A program made the position numbers and the translations under genes. Shown piece by piece: positions 7,168-16,309 of a stretch of DNA of 32,004 nucleotides. Under the pieces are notes generated by a model. That model was not told the origin of the DNA. It saw only the letters and a list, made by a program, of their open reading frames with translations, and ran no database searches. This stretch comes from Rhodobacteraceae bacterium HLUCCO18 (GTDB lineage: Bacteria > Pseudomonadota > Alphaproteobacteria > Rhodobacterales > Rhodobacteraceae): contig LJSY01000029.1 in the NCBI GenBank assembly GCA_001314805.1, forward strand, positions 1-32,004. Reading direction: 5' to 3'. Each line of letters opens with the position of its first letter. Position 1 is the first letter of the stretch.

Positions 7168-8004
7168 ATGTCTGACGTCGCACGCCATTCCGGCCTGCCC
7201 TTCATGAAGATGCACGGGCTGGGCAACGATTTCGTCGTGATCGACGCGCGCGTCTCCGCGCGCGCGGTCACGCCCGCCCTTGCGCGTGCCATGGCGGACC
7301 GGCACCGGGGCGTCGGTTTCGACCAGCTTGCGGTGATCGAACCGGATTCCGAGGCCGATCTGCGCCTGACCTTCTACAATGCCGACGGGTCGCTCTCGGC
7401 GGCCTGCGGCAACGCCACGCGCTGCATCGCGCGCCACGAGATGCAGGTGCGCCGGTGTTCCGAGCTGACGATCCGGACGGATCGCGGCATGCTGCAGGCG
7501 CGCGACGCGGGCGGCGGCCTGACCTCGGTCAACATGGGCCATCCGATGACCGACTGGGCCGATATCCCGCTGGCCGAGGCCGCCGACACGCTGCACCTGC
7601 CCGTTCCAGGCGATCCGGTCGCGACCTCCATGGGCAACCCGCATTGCACCTTCTTCGTCGAGGATGCCGAGGCTGTGGACCTCGAGACGCGCGGCGCGGA
7701 AATCGAGGTGCATCCCCTCTTCCCCGAACGTACCAACGTGCAGTTCGTGAGCCTGATCGCCCCCGACCATCTGCGCATGCGCGTCTGGGAACGGGGCACG
7801 GGCGTGACGCTGGCCTCGGGCTCGTCGTCCTGCGCCGTGGCCGTGGCCGCCGTGCGACGCGGACTGACCGGGCGCGCCGTGCGCCTGACGCTCGACGGCG
7901 GCGAGATCTCGGTCGACTGGCGCGAAACCGGGGTCTGGATGACCGGGCCCACGACCCATGTCTTTTCCGGCGTGCTGACCGCCGAATTCCTCGGGGGCCT
8001 CTAG
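7168..8004 (+). CDS. dapF: Diaminopimelate epimerase
   Basis: A 278-residue PLP-independent racemase converting L,L- to meso-diaminopimelate, the precursor of lysine and of peptidoglycan cross-links. The two catalytic cysteines are C80 in [16 protein letters not shown] and C222 in [13 protein letters not shown], on the two mirrored halves of the fold. The N-terminal block [15 protein letters not shown] is diagnostic. The second cysteine block reads GSSSCAV rather than the commoner GTGACAV, a variation I would expect in this order. The ATG at 7168 sits just before the conserved block; the in-frame extension to 7105 is not family-like. The stop TAG abuts the mtaB ATG, so the two are probably co-translated. 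Confidence 0.96.
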   Translation: MSDVARHSGLPFMKMHGLGNDFVVIDARVSARAVTPALARAMADRHRGVGFDQLAVIEPDSEADLRLTFYNADGSLSAACGNATRCIARHEMQVRRCSELTIRTDRGMLQARDAGGGLTSVNMGHPMTDWADIPLAEAADTLHLPVPGDPVATSMGNPHCTFFVEDAEAVDLETRGAEIEVHPLFPERTNVQFVSLIAPDHLRMRVWERGTGVTLASGSSSCAVAVAAVRRGLTGRAVRLTLDGGEISVDWRETGVWMTGPTTHVFSGVLTAEFLGGL

Positions 8005-9273
8005 ATGGACCGCCGCGCCCCCGTGTTCCACACCCTCGGCTGCCGCCTGAACGCCTACGAGACCGAGGCGATGCGGGAGCTGTCCGCCGCCGCCGGGGTC
8101 GAGGATGCCGTCATCGTCAACACCTGCGCCGTGACCGCCGAGGCCGTGCGGAAAGCACGCCAGGAGATCCGCAAGCTCCGCCGCGCGCACCCGAACGCGA
8201 GGCTCATCGTCACCGGCTGCGCCGCGCAGACGGAGCCCGGGACCTTCCGCGACATGGGCGAAGTCGACCTCGTCATCGGCAACACCGAAAAGATGCAGCC
8301 CGGGACATGGACCGGGATCGCCGCCGATTTCATAGGGGACACCGAGAAGGTGCAGGTCGACGACATCATGTCCGTCACCGAAACCGCCGGACACCTGATC
8401 GACGGCTTCGGCACCCGGAGCCGCGCCTATGTTCAGGTGCAGAACGGCTGTGACCACCGTTGCACATTCTGCATCATCCCGTTTGGCCGTGGGAATTCCC
8501 GCTCAGTCCCCGCTGGTGTCGTGGTGGACCAGATCAGGCGGCTGGTGGATCGCGGCTACAACGAGGTGGTGCTGACCGGTGTGGACCTGACCAGCTGGGG
8601 CGGCGACCTGCCGGGCACGCCGCGTCTGGGCGATCTGGTGATGCGCATCCTGCGGCTGGTGCCGGACCTGCCGCGCCTTCGGATCAGTTCGATCGACTCG
8701 ATCGAGGCCGACGACAACCTGATGCTCGCCATCGCCACCGAGCCGCGCCTGATGCCGCATCTGCACCTGTCGCTGCAGCATGGCCACGACCTGATCCTCA
8801 AGCGCATGAAGCGGCGGCACCTGCGCGACGAGGCCATCGCCTTCTGCGAGGAGGCGCGGCGGCTGCGCCCCGACATGACCTTCGGCGCCGACATCATCGC
8901 GGGTTTCCCGACCGAAACGGAGGACCACTTCGCCGCCTCGCTCAGCCTTGTCGCGGCCTGCGACCTGACATGGCTCCATGTCTTTCCCTATTCGCCCCGC
9001 CCGGGCACGCCCGCCGCGAAGATGCCGCCGGTCGACGGTGCCGTGATCAAGGACCGCGCCAGGCGCCTGCGCGAAGCGGGTCAACAGGCCGTCGCGTGGC
9101 ACCTCTCGGCGCAGCTGGGCCGGACTCATGCGGTGTTGATGGAAACCCCGCGGATGGGCCGCACCGCGCAATTTGCCGAAGCGGTCTTCGACACCGATCA
9201 GCCCGAGGGCCGCATCGTCGAGGCGGTGATCACCGGGCAGCGGGACGGACAGCTTCTGGCGCGGACTGCCTGA
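8005..9273 (+). CDS. mtaB: tRNA (N6-threonylcarbamoyladenosine-37) methylthiotransferase
   Basis: A 422-residue radical-SAM enzyme that makes ms2t6A at position 37 of ANN-decoding tRNAs, including tRNA-Lys. The N-terminal methylthiotransferase domain has its three cluster cysteines C13 (TLGCRLNAYE), C41 (VNTCAVT) and C72 (VTGCAAQ). The radical-SAM cluster is C149, C153 and C156 (CDHRCTFC). Subfamily assignment rests on the GCRLNAYE and FGRGNSRS blocks, which fit MtaB better than MiaB or RimO. The C-terminal TRAM-like region is short. The ATG directly follows the dapF stop with no gap. That its likely substrate tRNA-Lys(UUU) is encoded next door may be chance. Confidence 0.92.
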   Translation: MDRRAPVFHTLGCRLNAYETEAMRELSAAAGVEDAVIVNTCAVTAEAVRKARQEIRKLRRAHPNARLIVTGCAAQTEPGTFRDMGEVDLVIGNTEKMQPGTWTGIAADFIGDTEKVQVDDIMSVTETAGHLIDGFGTRSRAYVQVQNGCDHRCTFCIIPFGRGNSRSVPAGVVVDQIRRLVDRGYNEVVLTGVDLTSWGGDLPGTPRLGDLVMRILRLVPDLPRLRISSIDSIEADDNLMLAIATEPRLMPHLHLSLQHGHDLILKRMKRRHLRDEAIAFCEEARRLRPDMTFGADIIAGFPTETEDHFAASLSLVAACDLTWLHVFPYSPRPGTPAAKMPPVDGAVIKDRARRLREAGQQAVAWHLSAQLGRTHAVLMETPRMGRTAQFAEAVFDTDQPEGRIVEAVITGQRDGQLLARTA

Positions 9274-9291
9274 GCGGCCCGAGCGCGCCGG

Positions 9292-9555
9292 GCGGGTTTC
9301 GACACGGTCTCGACCGAGTTCGAAGGACGTCTGCCCAAGACGCCATGGACCACACGCAAGACGACACCCGAGGCGATGGACCGGATGATGCGGCAGATCC
9401 TGCCGTTCCGCCTTGCCGGCACCGATGTTCAGGGCACGTGGAACCCCGACCAGACCAAGACCGACGCGGCGCGGATGGGCGCGGCGTCGGCGATTGCGTC
9501 CTCGGGCGTGGCGCCGGACCTTGCCGAACTGGCCGTCCTGATGCGCAATGGCGGA
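9292..9555 (+). pseudogene. 5'-truncated relic of a PaiB-like FMN-binding negative regulator
   Basis: The frame downstream of mtaB encodes a peptide resembling the last third of the FMN_bind_2/PaiB family: STEFEGRLPKTPWTTRK, TPEAMDRMMRQILPF and DVQGTWNPDQTKTDAARMG, against a family pattern of roughly GTWKLSQNK followed by a run rich in A and R. The similarity begins before the first ATG (9376) and runs up to the mtaB stop with no usable start, so the N-terminal FMN-binding half is gone. The frame is still open, but GTWNPDQTK departs from the conserved GTWKLSQNK, suggesting drift. It runs without a stop into the 92-aa gene at 9631. The family call is from memory of its C-terminus and moderately sure. 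Confidence 0.55.
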
Positions 9556-9630
9556 CCGCGCGTGGAAATGGACAAGCGCCGAGCGCTTGCCTACATGTTT
9601 CACGACGCACAACCGGACAGGACACGCAAC

Positions 9631-9909
9631 ATGGCCCTCCCTCTCGCCCCCATCGCCGGCCTCGCCCTGCGCTATGCCGCCGTCGCCGGGACGGCCTATC
9701 TTGTCACCCGCAGGCTGGAACGCGGGCGCCTGTCGCAACCGGTCGAGGACGAGATGGACGACACGCCCGAAGGCGTGACCGCGCGGCGCGAAGAGGGGCA
9801 GATGAACGCCACCGCGCGCCTTCGCCGGGTCATCCGCCTCGGCCAGTCCGGCCCGGGCGTCGCGGTCGATGCCACCCTGCTCGGCCGTCTGAAGATGGAG
9901 CGCGTCTGA
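9631..9909 (+). CDS. Small protein of unknown function with N-terminal hydrophobic segment
   Basis: A 92-residue protein with no domain I can name. Residues 1-25 (PLAPIAGLALRYAAVAGTAY) form one hydrophobic segment, then a basic stretch TRRLERGR, an acidic patch EDEMDD, and a basic C-terminal half ending GRLKMERV. It could be a small inner-membrane protein with a cytosolic tail. The ATG at 9631 has AGGA about 9 bases upstream and starts a part unlike the relic preceding it in the same frame, so I treat it as a separate gene. Its TGA overlaps the ATG of the glutathione S-transferase gene (TGATG), implying coupled translation. Confidence 0.6.
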   Translation: MALPLAPIAGLALRYAAVAGTAYLVTRRLERGRLSQPVEDEMDDTPEGVTARREEGQMNATARLRRVIRLGQSGPGVAVDATLLGRLKMERV

Positions 9910-10517
9910 TGCTGCAACTTCTGGGGTCCGGTGCGTCACCCTTCGTGCGCAAGACCCGCGTTCTGCTGGCCGAGGCCGGTCTCGACGACGTCATCTATGT
10001 GGAGGTCGCGGCCTCCCCCATGGGCGGCGAGGACCGGGTCAACTCCGCCAACCCTTTGGGCAAGATCCCCTCGCTGGTGCGGGACGACGGGCCGACAATC
10101 TATGACAGCAACGTCATCTGCCGCTTTCTCGACCACCATGCTGGCGGCCATTTCTACCCCGAGGCGCGGCTCTGGGAGGTCCTGACGCTGGAGGCCACGG
10201 CCGACGGCATCATGGAGGCAGCGCTCAGCATCGTCTACGAAAAGCGCTTCCGCCCGCCCGAACTGTGGTGGCCCGACTGGCACGCGGCGCAATGGACCAA
10301 GGTCCAGCGCGCGCTCGACGCCATCGAGCGCAACTGGCTCAGCCATCTGGAGGGGCCCGTCCATATGGGTCAGATCGCGGTGGCCTGCGCTCTGGGATAT
10401 CTCGACCTGCGATTTCCGGACCGCAACTGGCGTTCGGGGCGTCCGGGGCTCGCGACATGGGAGGCAGGCTTCGCCGCGCGCCCATCGATGACAGCCACCG
10501 CGCCGCCAGCCTCATGA
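9909..10517 (+). CDS. Glutathione S-transferase family protein
   Basis: A 202-residue two-domain GST. The thioredoxin-like N-terminal domain (1-80) starts LQLLGSGASPFVRKTR, with the probable catalytic serine at about residue 10, and has the cis-proline and glutathione-contact block NPLGKIPSLV followed by IYDSNVICRFLD. The helical C-terminal domain (90-200) has the capping-box region VACALGYLDLRFPD. Glutathione conjugation or reduction is inferred from the family; the substrate is unknown. The gene overlaps both neighbours (TGATG upstream, ATGA downstream), forming a tightly coupled trio. Confidence 0.9.
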   Translation: MLQLLGSGASPFVRKTRVLLAEAGLDDVIYVEVAASPMGGEDRVNSANPLGKIPSLVRDDGPTIYDSNVICRFLDHHAGGHFYPEARLWEVLTLEATADGIMEAALSIVYEKRFRPPELWWPDWHAAQWTKVQRALDAIERNWLSHLEGPVHMGQIAVACALGYLDLRFPDRNWRSGRPGLATWEAGFAARPSMTATAPPAS

Positions 10518-11002
10518 GGATCCGGATCGCGGGGGACGACGCCTCCCGGCAGGCCGCCTTCGATATCCGCAGGCGGGTCTTCATCGAGGAGCAGGAGATC
10601 CCGGAAGCCGAGGAATGGGATGACGCCGATGCGACGTGCACCCATTTCCTCGCCATGGACGGCGACCGGCCCGCAGGAACCGCCCGCCTGATCGCCGCCG
10701 GCGGCATCGCCAAGATCGGCCGCGTTGCGGTGCTGCCGGAGTTTCGCGGCACCGGGCTGGGACGGGAATTGATGGCGCATGTCCTGCAGCATGCCGCGGA
10801 TCGGGGCTTTACCGGATCGGTGATCGAGGCGCAGCTCTACGCGATCCCGTTCTATGAACGGCTGGGCTATGTCGCGGAAGGGCCCGAATACGACGACGGG
10901 TCCGGCATCCTGCACCGCGTGATGCGACTCACGCTGACCGGTGGAGCGGATGCCTCCGCGCGCGGGCGGAATCATGCCTCGACCGGGCAGCGCCTCGCCT
11001 GA
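10514..11002 (+). CDS. GNAT family N-acetyltransferase
   Basis: A 162-residue acyl-CoA-dependent acetyltransferase. The acetyl-CoA pyrophosphate-binding motif A is visible as KIGRVAVLPEFRGTGLGREL, with the R-G-x-G-L-G loop. The motif B region is IPFYERLGYVAEGPEYDD. The N-terminal RRRVFIEEQEIP resembles the ElaA-like and acyl-homoserine-lactone-synthase-related GNAT branch. The substrate cannot be told. The ATG overlaps the GST stop (ATGA). The last 25 residues are Gly/Arg-rich and look unconserved. Confidence 0.9.
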   Translation: MRIRIAGDDASRQAAFDIRRRVFIEEQEIPEAEEWDDADATCTHFLAMDGDRPAGTARLIAAGGIAKIGRVAVLPEFRGTGLGRELMAHVLQHAADRGFTGSVIEAQLYAIPFYERLGYVAEGPEYDDGSGILHRVMRLTLTGGADASARGRNHASTGQRLA

Positions 11003-11249
11003 CGCCTGCAAGCGGAGCTTGCATCCGATACCATGAACTCGCGCAACAGCCGACCAACGGCCGGCCAAAACGCCGAAAAGGCAATTCTCCTGCGACATTT
11101 CGTTCCTGCTGCGCGCGTTTGTCCAGTAGACGCCTATCTCCACCAGACATAGACACCGCTGCAGCCGGGTTGCGAGGTTTCAGCGCAACCGTTGTTCTGT
11201 TGTCCGGTCCGGCCGCGCGCCAGGACCCAGCTAAGGGGGACGCGAAACC
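11003..11249. other. Upstream region of the petABC operon
   Basis: These 247 bases carry no gene I can support. A short hairpin GCAAGC/GCTTGC (11008-11022) follows the GNAT stop but lacks a T tract. The petABC promoter must lie here, but I could not pick out convincing -35/-10 boxes. The right end has AGGGGG, the petA ribosome binding site. Confidence 0.45.
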
Positions 11250-11828
11250 GTGTCACACGCAGAAGACCCATCGGGCACCCGCCGCGACTTTCTGTATTAC
11301 GCAACGGCCGGAACCGGCGTTGTGGTCACAGGCGCGGCAGTCTGGCCCCTCGTCAACCAGATGAACCCGTCCGCCGACGTGCAGGCCGCAAGCCAGATGC
11401 GCGTCGACGTGTCGGGCGTGGCCGTCGGCACGCAGCTGACCGTCCTGTTCCTGGGCAAACCCGTCTTCATCCGGCACCGCTCGGAAGAGGAGATCGCGGA
11501 AGCACGCGCCGTCGAACTGTCCGACCTTCCGGACCGCATGTCCCGCAATCCCAATATCGACGAGTCGGCGGATGCCAGTGACGAAAACCGCTCCATGGCC
11601 GATTTCTCGGGCGAGAACACCGGCGAGTGGCTGGTCCAGATCGGCGTTTGCACCCATCTGGGCTGCGTTCCCATCGGTGACGGCGCGGGCGACTTCAACG
11701 GTTGGTTCTGCCCCTGCCACGGGTCGCACTACGACAATGCCGGCCGCATTCGCCGCGGTCCGGCGCCTGAAAACCTGCACATTCCGGTTGCGGAGTTCGT
11801 GGACGAAACCACGATCCTGCTCGGCTAA
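11250..11828 (+). CDS. petA: Ubiquinol-cytochrome c reductase Rieske iron-sulfur subunit
   Basis: A 192-residue 2Fe-2S subunit of the cytochrome bc1 complex that takes one electron from ubiquinol and passes it to cytochrome c1. Cluster ligands are C134 and H136 (CTHLGC) and C154 and H157 (CPCHGS); C139 and C156 form the stabilising disulfide. The N-terminal twin-arginine motif RRDFLYY (11-17) and one hydrophobic segment (about 17-35) show Tat-dependent insertion with retention of the membrane anchor. The GTG at 11250 follows AGGGGG by 10 bases and gives the usual Rhodobacterales N-terminus. First gene of petABC, 18 bases before petB. Confidence 0.97.
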   Translation: MSHAEDPSGTRRDFLYYATAGTGVVVTGAAVWPLVNQMNPSADVQAASQMRVDVSGVAVGTQLTVLFLGKPVFIRHRSEEEIAEARAVELSDLPDRMSRNPNIDESADASDENRSMADFSGENTGEWLVQIGVCTHLGCVPIGDGAGDFNGWFCPCHGSHYDNAGRIRRGPAPENLHIPVAEFVDETTILLG

Positions 11829-11846
11829 TCGAGGGAGAAACGAGAC

Positions 11847-13202
11847 ATGTCCGGAATTCCCCACGACCATTACGAGCCGAAGTCAGACTGGGAAAAGGGT
11901 CTGGCAAAGCGGCTTCCGATCATCGGTCTGATGTATGACACGATCATGATCCCGACGCCCAAGAACCTCAACTGGATGTGGATCTGGGGCATCGTGCTGA
12001 CCTTCACGCTGGTCCTTCAGATCGTCACCGGCATCATCCTGGTGATGCACTACACCCCGCATGTGGACATGGCCTTCGCCTCGGTCGAGCATATCATGCG
12101 CAACGTGAACGGCGGATGGGCGATCCGCTACGTCCACCAGAACGGCGCGTCGCTGTTCTTCATCGCGGTCTACATGCACATCTTCCGCGGTCTCTACTAC
12201 GGCTCCTACAAGGCCCCGCGCGAGATCACCTGGATCATCGGCATGCTGATCTACGTGCTGATGATGGGCACGGCCTTCATGGGCTACGTTCTGCCCTGGG
12301 GTCAGATGTCCTTCTGGGGTGCGACCGTGATCACCGGCCTGTTCGGCGCGATCCCCTTCGTGGGCGAGGCGATCCAGACCTGGCTTCTGGGCGGACCGGC
12401 GGTGGACAACGCCACGCTGAACCGTTTCCTGTCGCTGCACTATCTCCTGCCCTTCGTGATCCTCGGCATGGTGATCCTGCATATCTGGGCCTTCCACACC
12501 ACGGGCAACAACAACCCCACGGGTGTCGAAGTGCGCCGCACCTCCAAGAAGGAGGCCGAGGCCGACACCCTGCCCTTCTGGCCCTATTTCGTGATCAAGG
12601 ATCTCTTCGCGCTTGCCGTGATCCTTGCGGTGTTCTTCGCGATCGTGGGCTTCATGCCGAACTATCTCGGCCACCCCGACAACTACATCGAGGCCAACCC
12701 GCTGGTGACGCCGGCCCACATCGTGCCCGAATGGTACTTCCTGCCGTTCTACGCGATCCTGCGCGCCTTCGACGGGGACGTCTGGGTCGTGATCCTCACC
12801 AGCTTCCTGACCGGTGGCATCATCGACGCCAAGTTCTTCGGCGTGCTGGCGATGTTCGGGGCGATCGTGGTCATGGCGCTGGCGCCGTGGCTCGACACCT
12901 CGTCGGTCCGGTCCGGCCGCTACCGCCCGATGTTCAAGTGGTGGTTCTGGCTGTTCATCGTGAACTTCTTCGTCCTGATGTGGGCGGGCGCGATGCCGGC
13001 GGAAGGCATCTACCCCTACATCGCCCTGATCGGATCGGCCTACTGGTTCGCCTACTTCCTGATCATCCTGCCGCTGCTTGGCGTGATCGAGAAGCCGCTG
13101 CCGCAGCCCGCGACGATCGAGGAGGACTTCAAGGAACACTACGGCAAGTCCGACAGTGGCGAGGGCGGCGCGACCGTACCCACCGCATCGCCGGCCGAGT
13201 GA
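11847..13202 (+). CDS. petB: Cytochrome b of the bc1 complex
   Basis: A 451-residue integral membrane subunit with eight transmembrane helices, holding the quinol oxidation and quinone reduction sites. The four haem-ligating histidines are H97 and H111 in helix B and H198 and H212 in helix D, the same numbers as in Rhodobacter sphaeroides. The Qo-site PEWY motif is at 294-297. The bacterial-type loop [16 protein letters not shown] and a C-terminal extension rich in Gly and Ser ([14 protein letters not shown]) are present. Full length, no anomalies. Start ATG preceded by GGGAG. petC follows after 13 bases. Confidence 0.98.
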   Translation: MSGIPHDHYEPKSDWEKGLAKRLPIIGLMYDTIMIPTPKNLNWMWIWGIVLTFTLVLQIVTGIILVMHYTPHVDMAFASVEHIMRNVNGGWAIRYVHQNGASLFFIAVYMHIFRGLYYGSYKAPREITWIIGMLIYVLMMGTAFMGYVLPWGQMSFWGATVITGLFGAIPFVGEAIQTWLLGGPAVDNATLNRFLSLHYLLPFVILGMVILHIWAFHTTGNNNPTGVEVRRTSKKEAEADTLPFWPYFVIKDLFALAVILAVFFAIVGFMPNYLGHPDNYIEANPLVTPAHIVPEWYFLPFYAILRAFDGDVWVVILTSFLTGGIIDAKFFGVLAMFGAIVVMALAPWLDTSSVRSGRYRPMFKWWFWLFIVNFFVLMWAGAMPAEGIYPYIALIGSAYWFAYFLIILPLLGVIEKPLPQPATIEEDFKEHYGKSDSGEGGATVPTASPAE

Positions 13203-13215
13203 GGAAAAGGACGAC

Positions 13216-14037
13216 ATGAGCATGTTCAGAAAACTTGCCATCAGCGCAGTCACGGCCGCGGCGGTCGCCCTCCCTTCGGGGGCGGCGCTCGCCGCGGGCG
13301 GCGCGGGCTACGTCGAGGACTACAGCTTCTCGTTCGAGGGTCCGTTCGGCCGGTTCGACCAGAACCAGCTGCAGCGCGGCCTGCAGGTCTACACCGAGGT
13401 CTGCATGTCCTGTCACGGCCTGCAATACGTGCCGCTCAGGACGCTCTCGGACGAGGGCGGCCCGGGCCTGACCGAGGAAGAAGTCCGCGCCTATATCGAG
13501 ATGAACTTCATCGAGGTCTACGACCCCGAGATCGACGACTGGCGCGCGGCCACGCCGAACGACAACTTCCCGACTTCCAGCCTCGAAACCGCGCCGGACC
13601 TCAGCCTGATGACCAAGGCACGCGCGGGCTTCTCGGGGCCCTACGGGCTGGGTCTGAACCCGCTGTTTCGGGGGTTGGGCGGGCCTGAGTACGTCGCCTC
13701 GCTACTTACCCATTACACCGAAGAAGAGCAGGAGCAGTTCGGCACCATTTTCTACCAGAACGAGACATTCTCGTCGGAGTGGATCGCCATGGCGCCGCCG
13801 CTCTGGGAGGATGGCGTCGCCTACAATGACGGCACGGCCGCCACGATCGAGCAGCAGGCAATGGACGTCGCCGCGTTCCTGACCTGGACGGCGGAACCGA
13901 AGCTGATGGCGCGCAAGCAGATGGGTTTCACCGCAGTCATCATGCTCGGCATCCTTTCGGTTCTGCTCTACCTGACCAACAAACGGATCTGGGCGCCGGT
14001 CAAGACCCGCGAAAAGGCCGACACACCGGCGGAGTAA
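13216..14037 (+). CDS. petC: Cytochrome c1 of the bc1 complex
   Basis: A 273-residue periplasmic haem subunit anchored by one C-terminal helix. A Sec signal peptide (about 1-26, ending GAALA) is followed by the haem-binding CMSCH (C63, C66, H67). The axial methionine probably lies in [12 protein letters not shown]. The C-terminal membrane helix is [19 protein letters not shown] with a basic cytosolic tail. It passes electrons from the Rieske protein to soluble or membrane cytochrome c. The ATG at 13216 has AGGAAAAGGA just upstream. Last gene of petABC, followed by a strong terminator. Confidence 0.97.
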   Translation: MSMFRKLAISAVTAAAVALPSGAALAAGGAGYVEDYSFSFEGPFGRFDQNQLQRGLQVYTEVCMSCHGLQYVPLRTLSDEGGPGLTEEEVRAYIEMNFIEVYDPEIDDWRAATPNDNFPTSSLETAPDLSLMTKARAGFSGPYGLGLNPLFRGLGGPEYVASLLTHYTEEEQEQFGTIFYQNETFSSEWIAMAPPLWEDGVAYNDGTAATIEQQAMDVAAFLTWTAEPKLMARKQMGFTAVIMLGILSVLLYLTNKRIWAPVKTREKADTPAE

Positions 14038-14066
14038 TCTCCGCAGACGACCTGACCAACACCGTG

Positions 14067-14098
14067 AAACGCGCCCGCCTTCGGGCGCGTTTTTCGTT
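14067..14098 (+). terminator. Rho-independent terminator after petABC
   Basis: An 11-bp stem (AAACGCGCCCG at 14067-14077 with CGGGCGCGTTT at 14082-14092) with a CCTT loop runs into TTTTTCGTTT. It ends petABC; on the other strand it may also weakly stop thiQ transcription. Confidence 0.92.
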
Positions 14099-14100
14099 TC

Positions 14101-14788
14101 TCAGAACCAGTCGCGGAGCGCGTCGGGCGGATCGTCCCGCAGCCCCTCCACGGGCCGGTCCAGCACCACGCGCCCCTCCTGCAAAAGCCAGATGCGGTCG
14201 CAGGATCGTTCCGCATCGCGCAGGTCATGGGTGGCCATCACATAGGTCAGGCCCCGTTCCTGCCAGAGCGCCGTCAGAAGCCGCACCATCTCCGTCCGCA
14301 GCCCGGGATCGAGCGCGGCGAACGGCTCGTCCAGCAACCACCGGCCGGTCCTGCAACAGGAGCCGCGCCAGCGCCGCGCGCCCCTGTTGTCCGCCCGACA
14401 GCTCTGCGGGCCTGCGCCCGCCCATGTCCCCCAGACCCACATCCGAAAGCGTCTCCTGGATGCGCGCGGTCTGGTCATCCGTGAGGCGCAGATCGCTGCG
14501 CAGGGCCAGGCCGACATTCTGCGTCACGGTCAGATGCGGAAACAGGTTGCCGTCCTGAAACAGGATGGACATCGGGCGTTCGGCGGGGGCCATGCGGGTC
14601 AGGTCCCGCCCCTGCCACGTGATGCGCCCCGCCTCGGGCACGAGGAAGCCCGCCAGAAGCGACAGGAGCATGCTCTTGCCGCTGCCCGACGCGCCGAGGA
14701 CGGCCACGCGCTGCCCGCGTGGCACCTGCGCGTCAACGCGCAACCGGAACGCGCCCAGCGTCAACTCGATCGCTTCAAGACCCAGCAT
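14101..14788 (-). pseudogene. thiQ: Thiamine ABC transporter ATPase, frameshifted
   Basis: The ATPase of the ThiBPQ thiamine importer, split between two frames. The first frame (14788 to about 14338) encodes Walker A GASGSGKSM, the Q-loop LFQDGNLFPHLT and the signature LSGGQQGRAALARLLLQDRPV. The second (from 14337 to the stop at 14101) resumes with Walker B LLDEPFAALD and the switch histidine in VMATHDLRDAE, to a normal C-terminus. The shift falls between the RPV codons (14347-14339) and the TTG at 14337, where one extra base (14338) stands, equivalent to losing two bases from the expected RPVLLLDEP. Joined, the product would be about 229 residues, normal for ThiQ. As read, the protein loses Walker B and cannot hydrolyse ATP. 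Everything else is conserved, so this is recent decay or a sequencing error. The start overlaps thiP by 14 bases. Confidence 0.85.
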
Positions 14789-16304
14789 CCACGCGCCCCC
14801 CTCGGTCGAACACCCAGAACATCCCCAGCGCCAGCAGCATCAGCAGGACCGCCGCGCCCTCGGCGTCATCCGTGCGGTAGGACCCCATCAGCCGGTACAT
14901 CTCCATCGGCAGGGTCGCGGCGCCCGGCGCCGAGAACAGCGCGATGACCCCCAGATCGCCCATCGAGAAGGCCGCCGCCAGCCCCGCGCCGAAGCCCAGC
15001 GGCCGGCGCAGTCGCGGGAAGATGGCCAGCCGCAGCCGCGCCCATCCCGTCAGGCCCAGCGCATCGGCCAGCCGCCCCTGCGTGGCCTCGGCGCGGCGCA
15101 GCTCGGGGATCAGCGCGCGCAGGATGAAGGGCAGTGCGACCAGCGCATTGACGAAACCGGTGACCGGAAGGGCCAGCGCCACGGGATCCGCGACCGGAAA
15201 CAGGATCAGGAACAGCCCCGTGCCCATCACGAGCGGCGAGACGGAAATGGACAGCGCCGCAAGCGTCTCGACCCAGCCCCGCCCACGGGCGGCGAAGATC
15301 GCGACGGGCACGGCAAGCCCGACCGCAAGCGCGGTGGATCCGAGTGCGACGATGATCGACCGAAGCGCCGCCTCCCAGACCAGCGCGGGCATGCCGAGAA
15401 CGGCCGCGACACCTTCAAGCAGGACCGCGCCAAGCGGCAGAAGCAGGAAGGCACCCGCACCGGTGATGGCGAGTCCATCCACGAGGCGCGCGCGCGGCGT
15501 GTCGCCGGGCCAGTCCAGCGGCGGGCGGTCGAGACCCCCGCCCATGTCGCCGCCCCGCATCAGCGTCAGGGCAAGAAGACCCGCCGCGACGCAGATCCCC
15601 GCCTGGATCAGACCCAGCAGCGCCGCGCGCCCCAGGTCGAAGTCGAACCGGAACGCCTGGTAGATCGCAAGCTCCACCGTGGTGGCGCGCGGGCCGCCTC
15701 CGAGGATCAGCGCGACGGCGAAGCTGGTGGTGCAGATCAGGAAAATGATCATGAACGCCCCCGGCAGCACCGCGCGCAGGATCGGACGTTCGAAATGCCG
15801 CCGCATGTCTGCGTCGGAAAACCCCAGCGATGCGGCCAGCCGGATACGCTCGGACGGAACCGACAGCCACGCCTGAAGGATCAGCCGCACGGCAAGCGGG
15901 ATGTTCAGGAAAGCGTGCGCCAACACGATGCCTGTCAGACCGTAGATCGAGACGGTGCCAGCGCCTGCGGCTTCGAGCCCCACGTTCAGCCATCCCGCCC
16001 GCCCGAATATCGCCAGAAGCCCGAGGACCGCGACGATCACCGGCAGGATGAAGGGCGCCCCCATCAGCGCCACGAAAAGCCGCCGCCCCGAAAAGCGCCG
16101 GCGCGCCAGCGCGCGCGCCACGGGGATCGCGCCCAGGACGCTGACCAGCGCCGACAGCGCCGCCTGCAAAAGCGTGAAGCGGATTGCCGCAAGGTCGGCC
16201 GTGCCAAGCCGCCCCGGCGCCTCAGCCGCCAGCGCGACGGCCAGAAGCGGGCCCAGAACGGCAAGAAGGACGAGCGCGGTCAATGCCGCGCCCGTCCATG
16301 CCAT
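14775..16304 (-). CDS. thiP: Thiamine ABC transporter permease
   Basis: A 509-residue inner-membrane permease with two fused MetI-like halves and about twelve transmembrane helices. The first half has the permease loop LAASLGFSDADMRRHFERP (near residue 180). The second has the matching cytosolic loop RLADALGLTGWARLRLAIFPRLR (two adjoining blocks). These EAA-type loops dock the ATPase. The ATG at 16304 follows the thiB stop by 5 bases, and the family N-terminus (about ten residues, then a long hydrophobic helix) fits this start; the long frame upstream is a thiB shadow. It transports thiamine and its phosphates with ThiB and ThiQ. Intact. Confidence 0.93.
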   Translation of the reverse strand: MAWTGAALTALVLLAVLGPLLAVALAAEAPGRLGTADLAAIRFTLLQAALSALVSVLGAIPVARALARRRFSGRRLFVALMGAPFILPVIVAVLGLLAIFGRAGWLNVGLEAAGAGTVSIYGLTGIVLAHAFLNIPLAVRLILQAWLSVPSERIRLAASLGFSDADMRRHFERPILRAVLPGAFMIIFLICTTSFAVALILGGGPRATTVELAIYQAFRFDFDLGRAALLGLIQAGICVAAGLLALTLMRGGDMGGGLDRPPLDWPGDTPRARLVDGLAITGAGAFLLLPLGAVLLEGVAAVLGMPALVWEAALRSIIVALGSTALAVGLAVPVAIFAARGRGWVETLAALSISVSPLVMGTGLFLILFPVADPVALALPVTGFVNALVALPFILRALIPELRRAEATQGRLADALGLTGWARLRLAIFPRLRRPLGFGAGLAAAFSMGDLGVIALFSAPGAATLPMEMYRLMGSYRTDDAEGAAVLLMLLALGMFWVFDRGGRVDAGS

Positions 16305-16309
16305 GGCGC

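Noticed and set aside
7084-8457. A 457-codon minus-strand frame across dapF and mtaB
   Set aside because: It is antisense to two genes with complete catalytic motifs; its composition is typical of a GC-rich shadow.
11883-13253. A 456-codon open frame on the minus strand over petB
   Set aside because: It is His/Asp/Glu/Arg-rich antisense of a definite cytochrome b gene and has no recognisable domain.
14330-14350. Programmed ribosomal frameshifting in thiQ
   Set aside because: I see no slippery heptamer or downstream structure, and no known precedent in this family; a mutation or sequencing error is simpler.
14565-14586. Remote start for a second ABC ATPase gene beginning at the GTG/ATG near 14517 on the minus strand
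   Set aside because: Its first 57 residues are out of frame relative to the conserved ThiQ sequence; it is the downstream part of the frameshifted gene, not a separate one.
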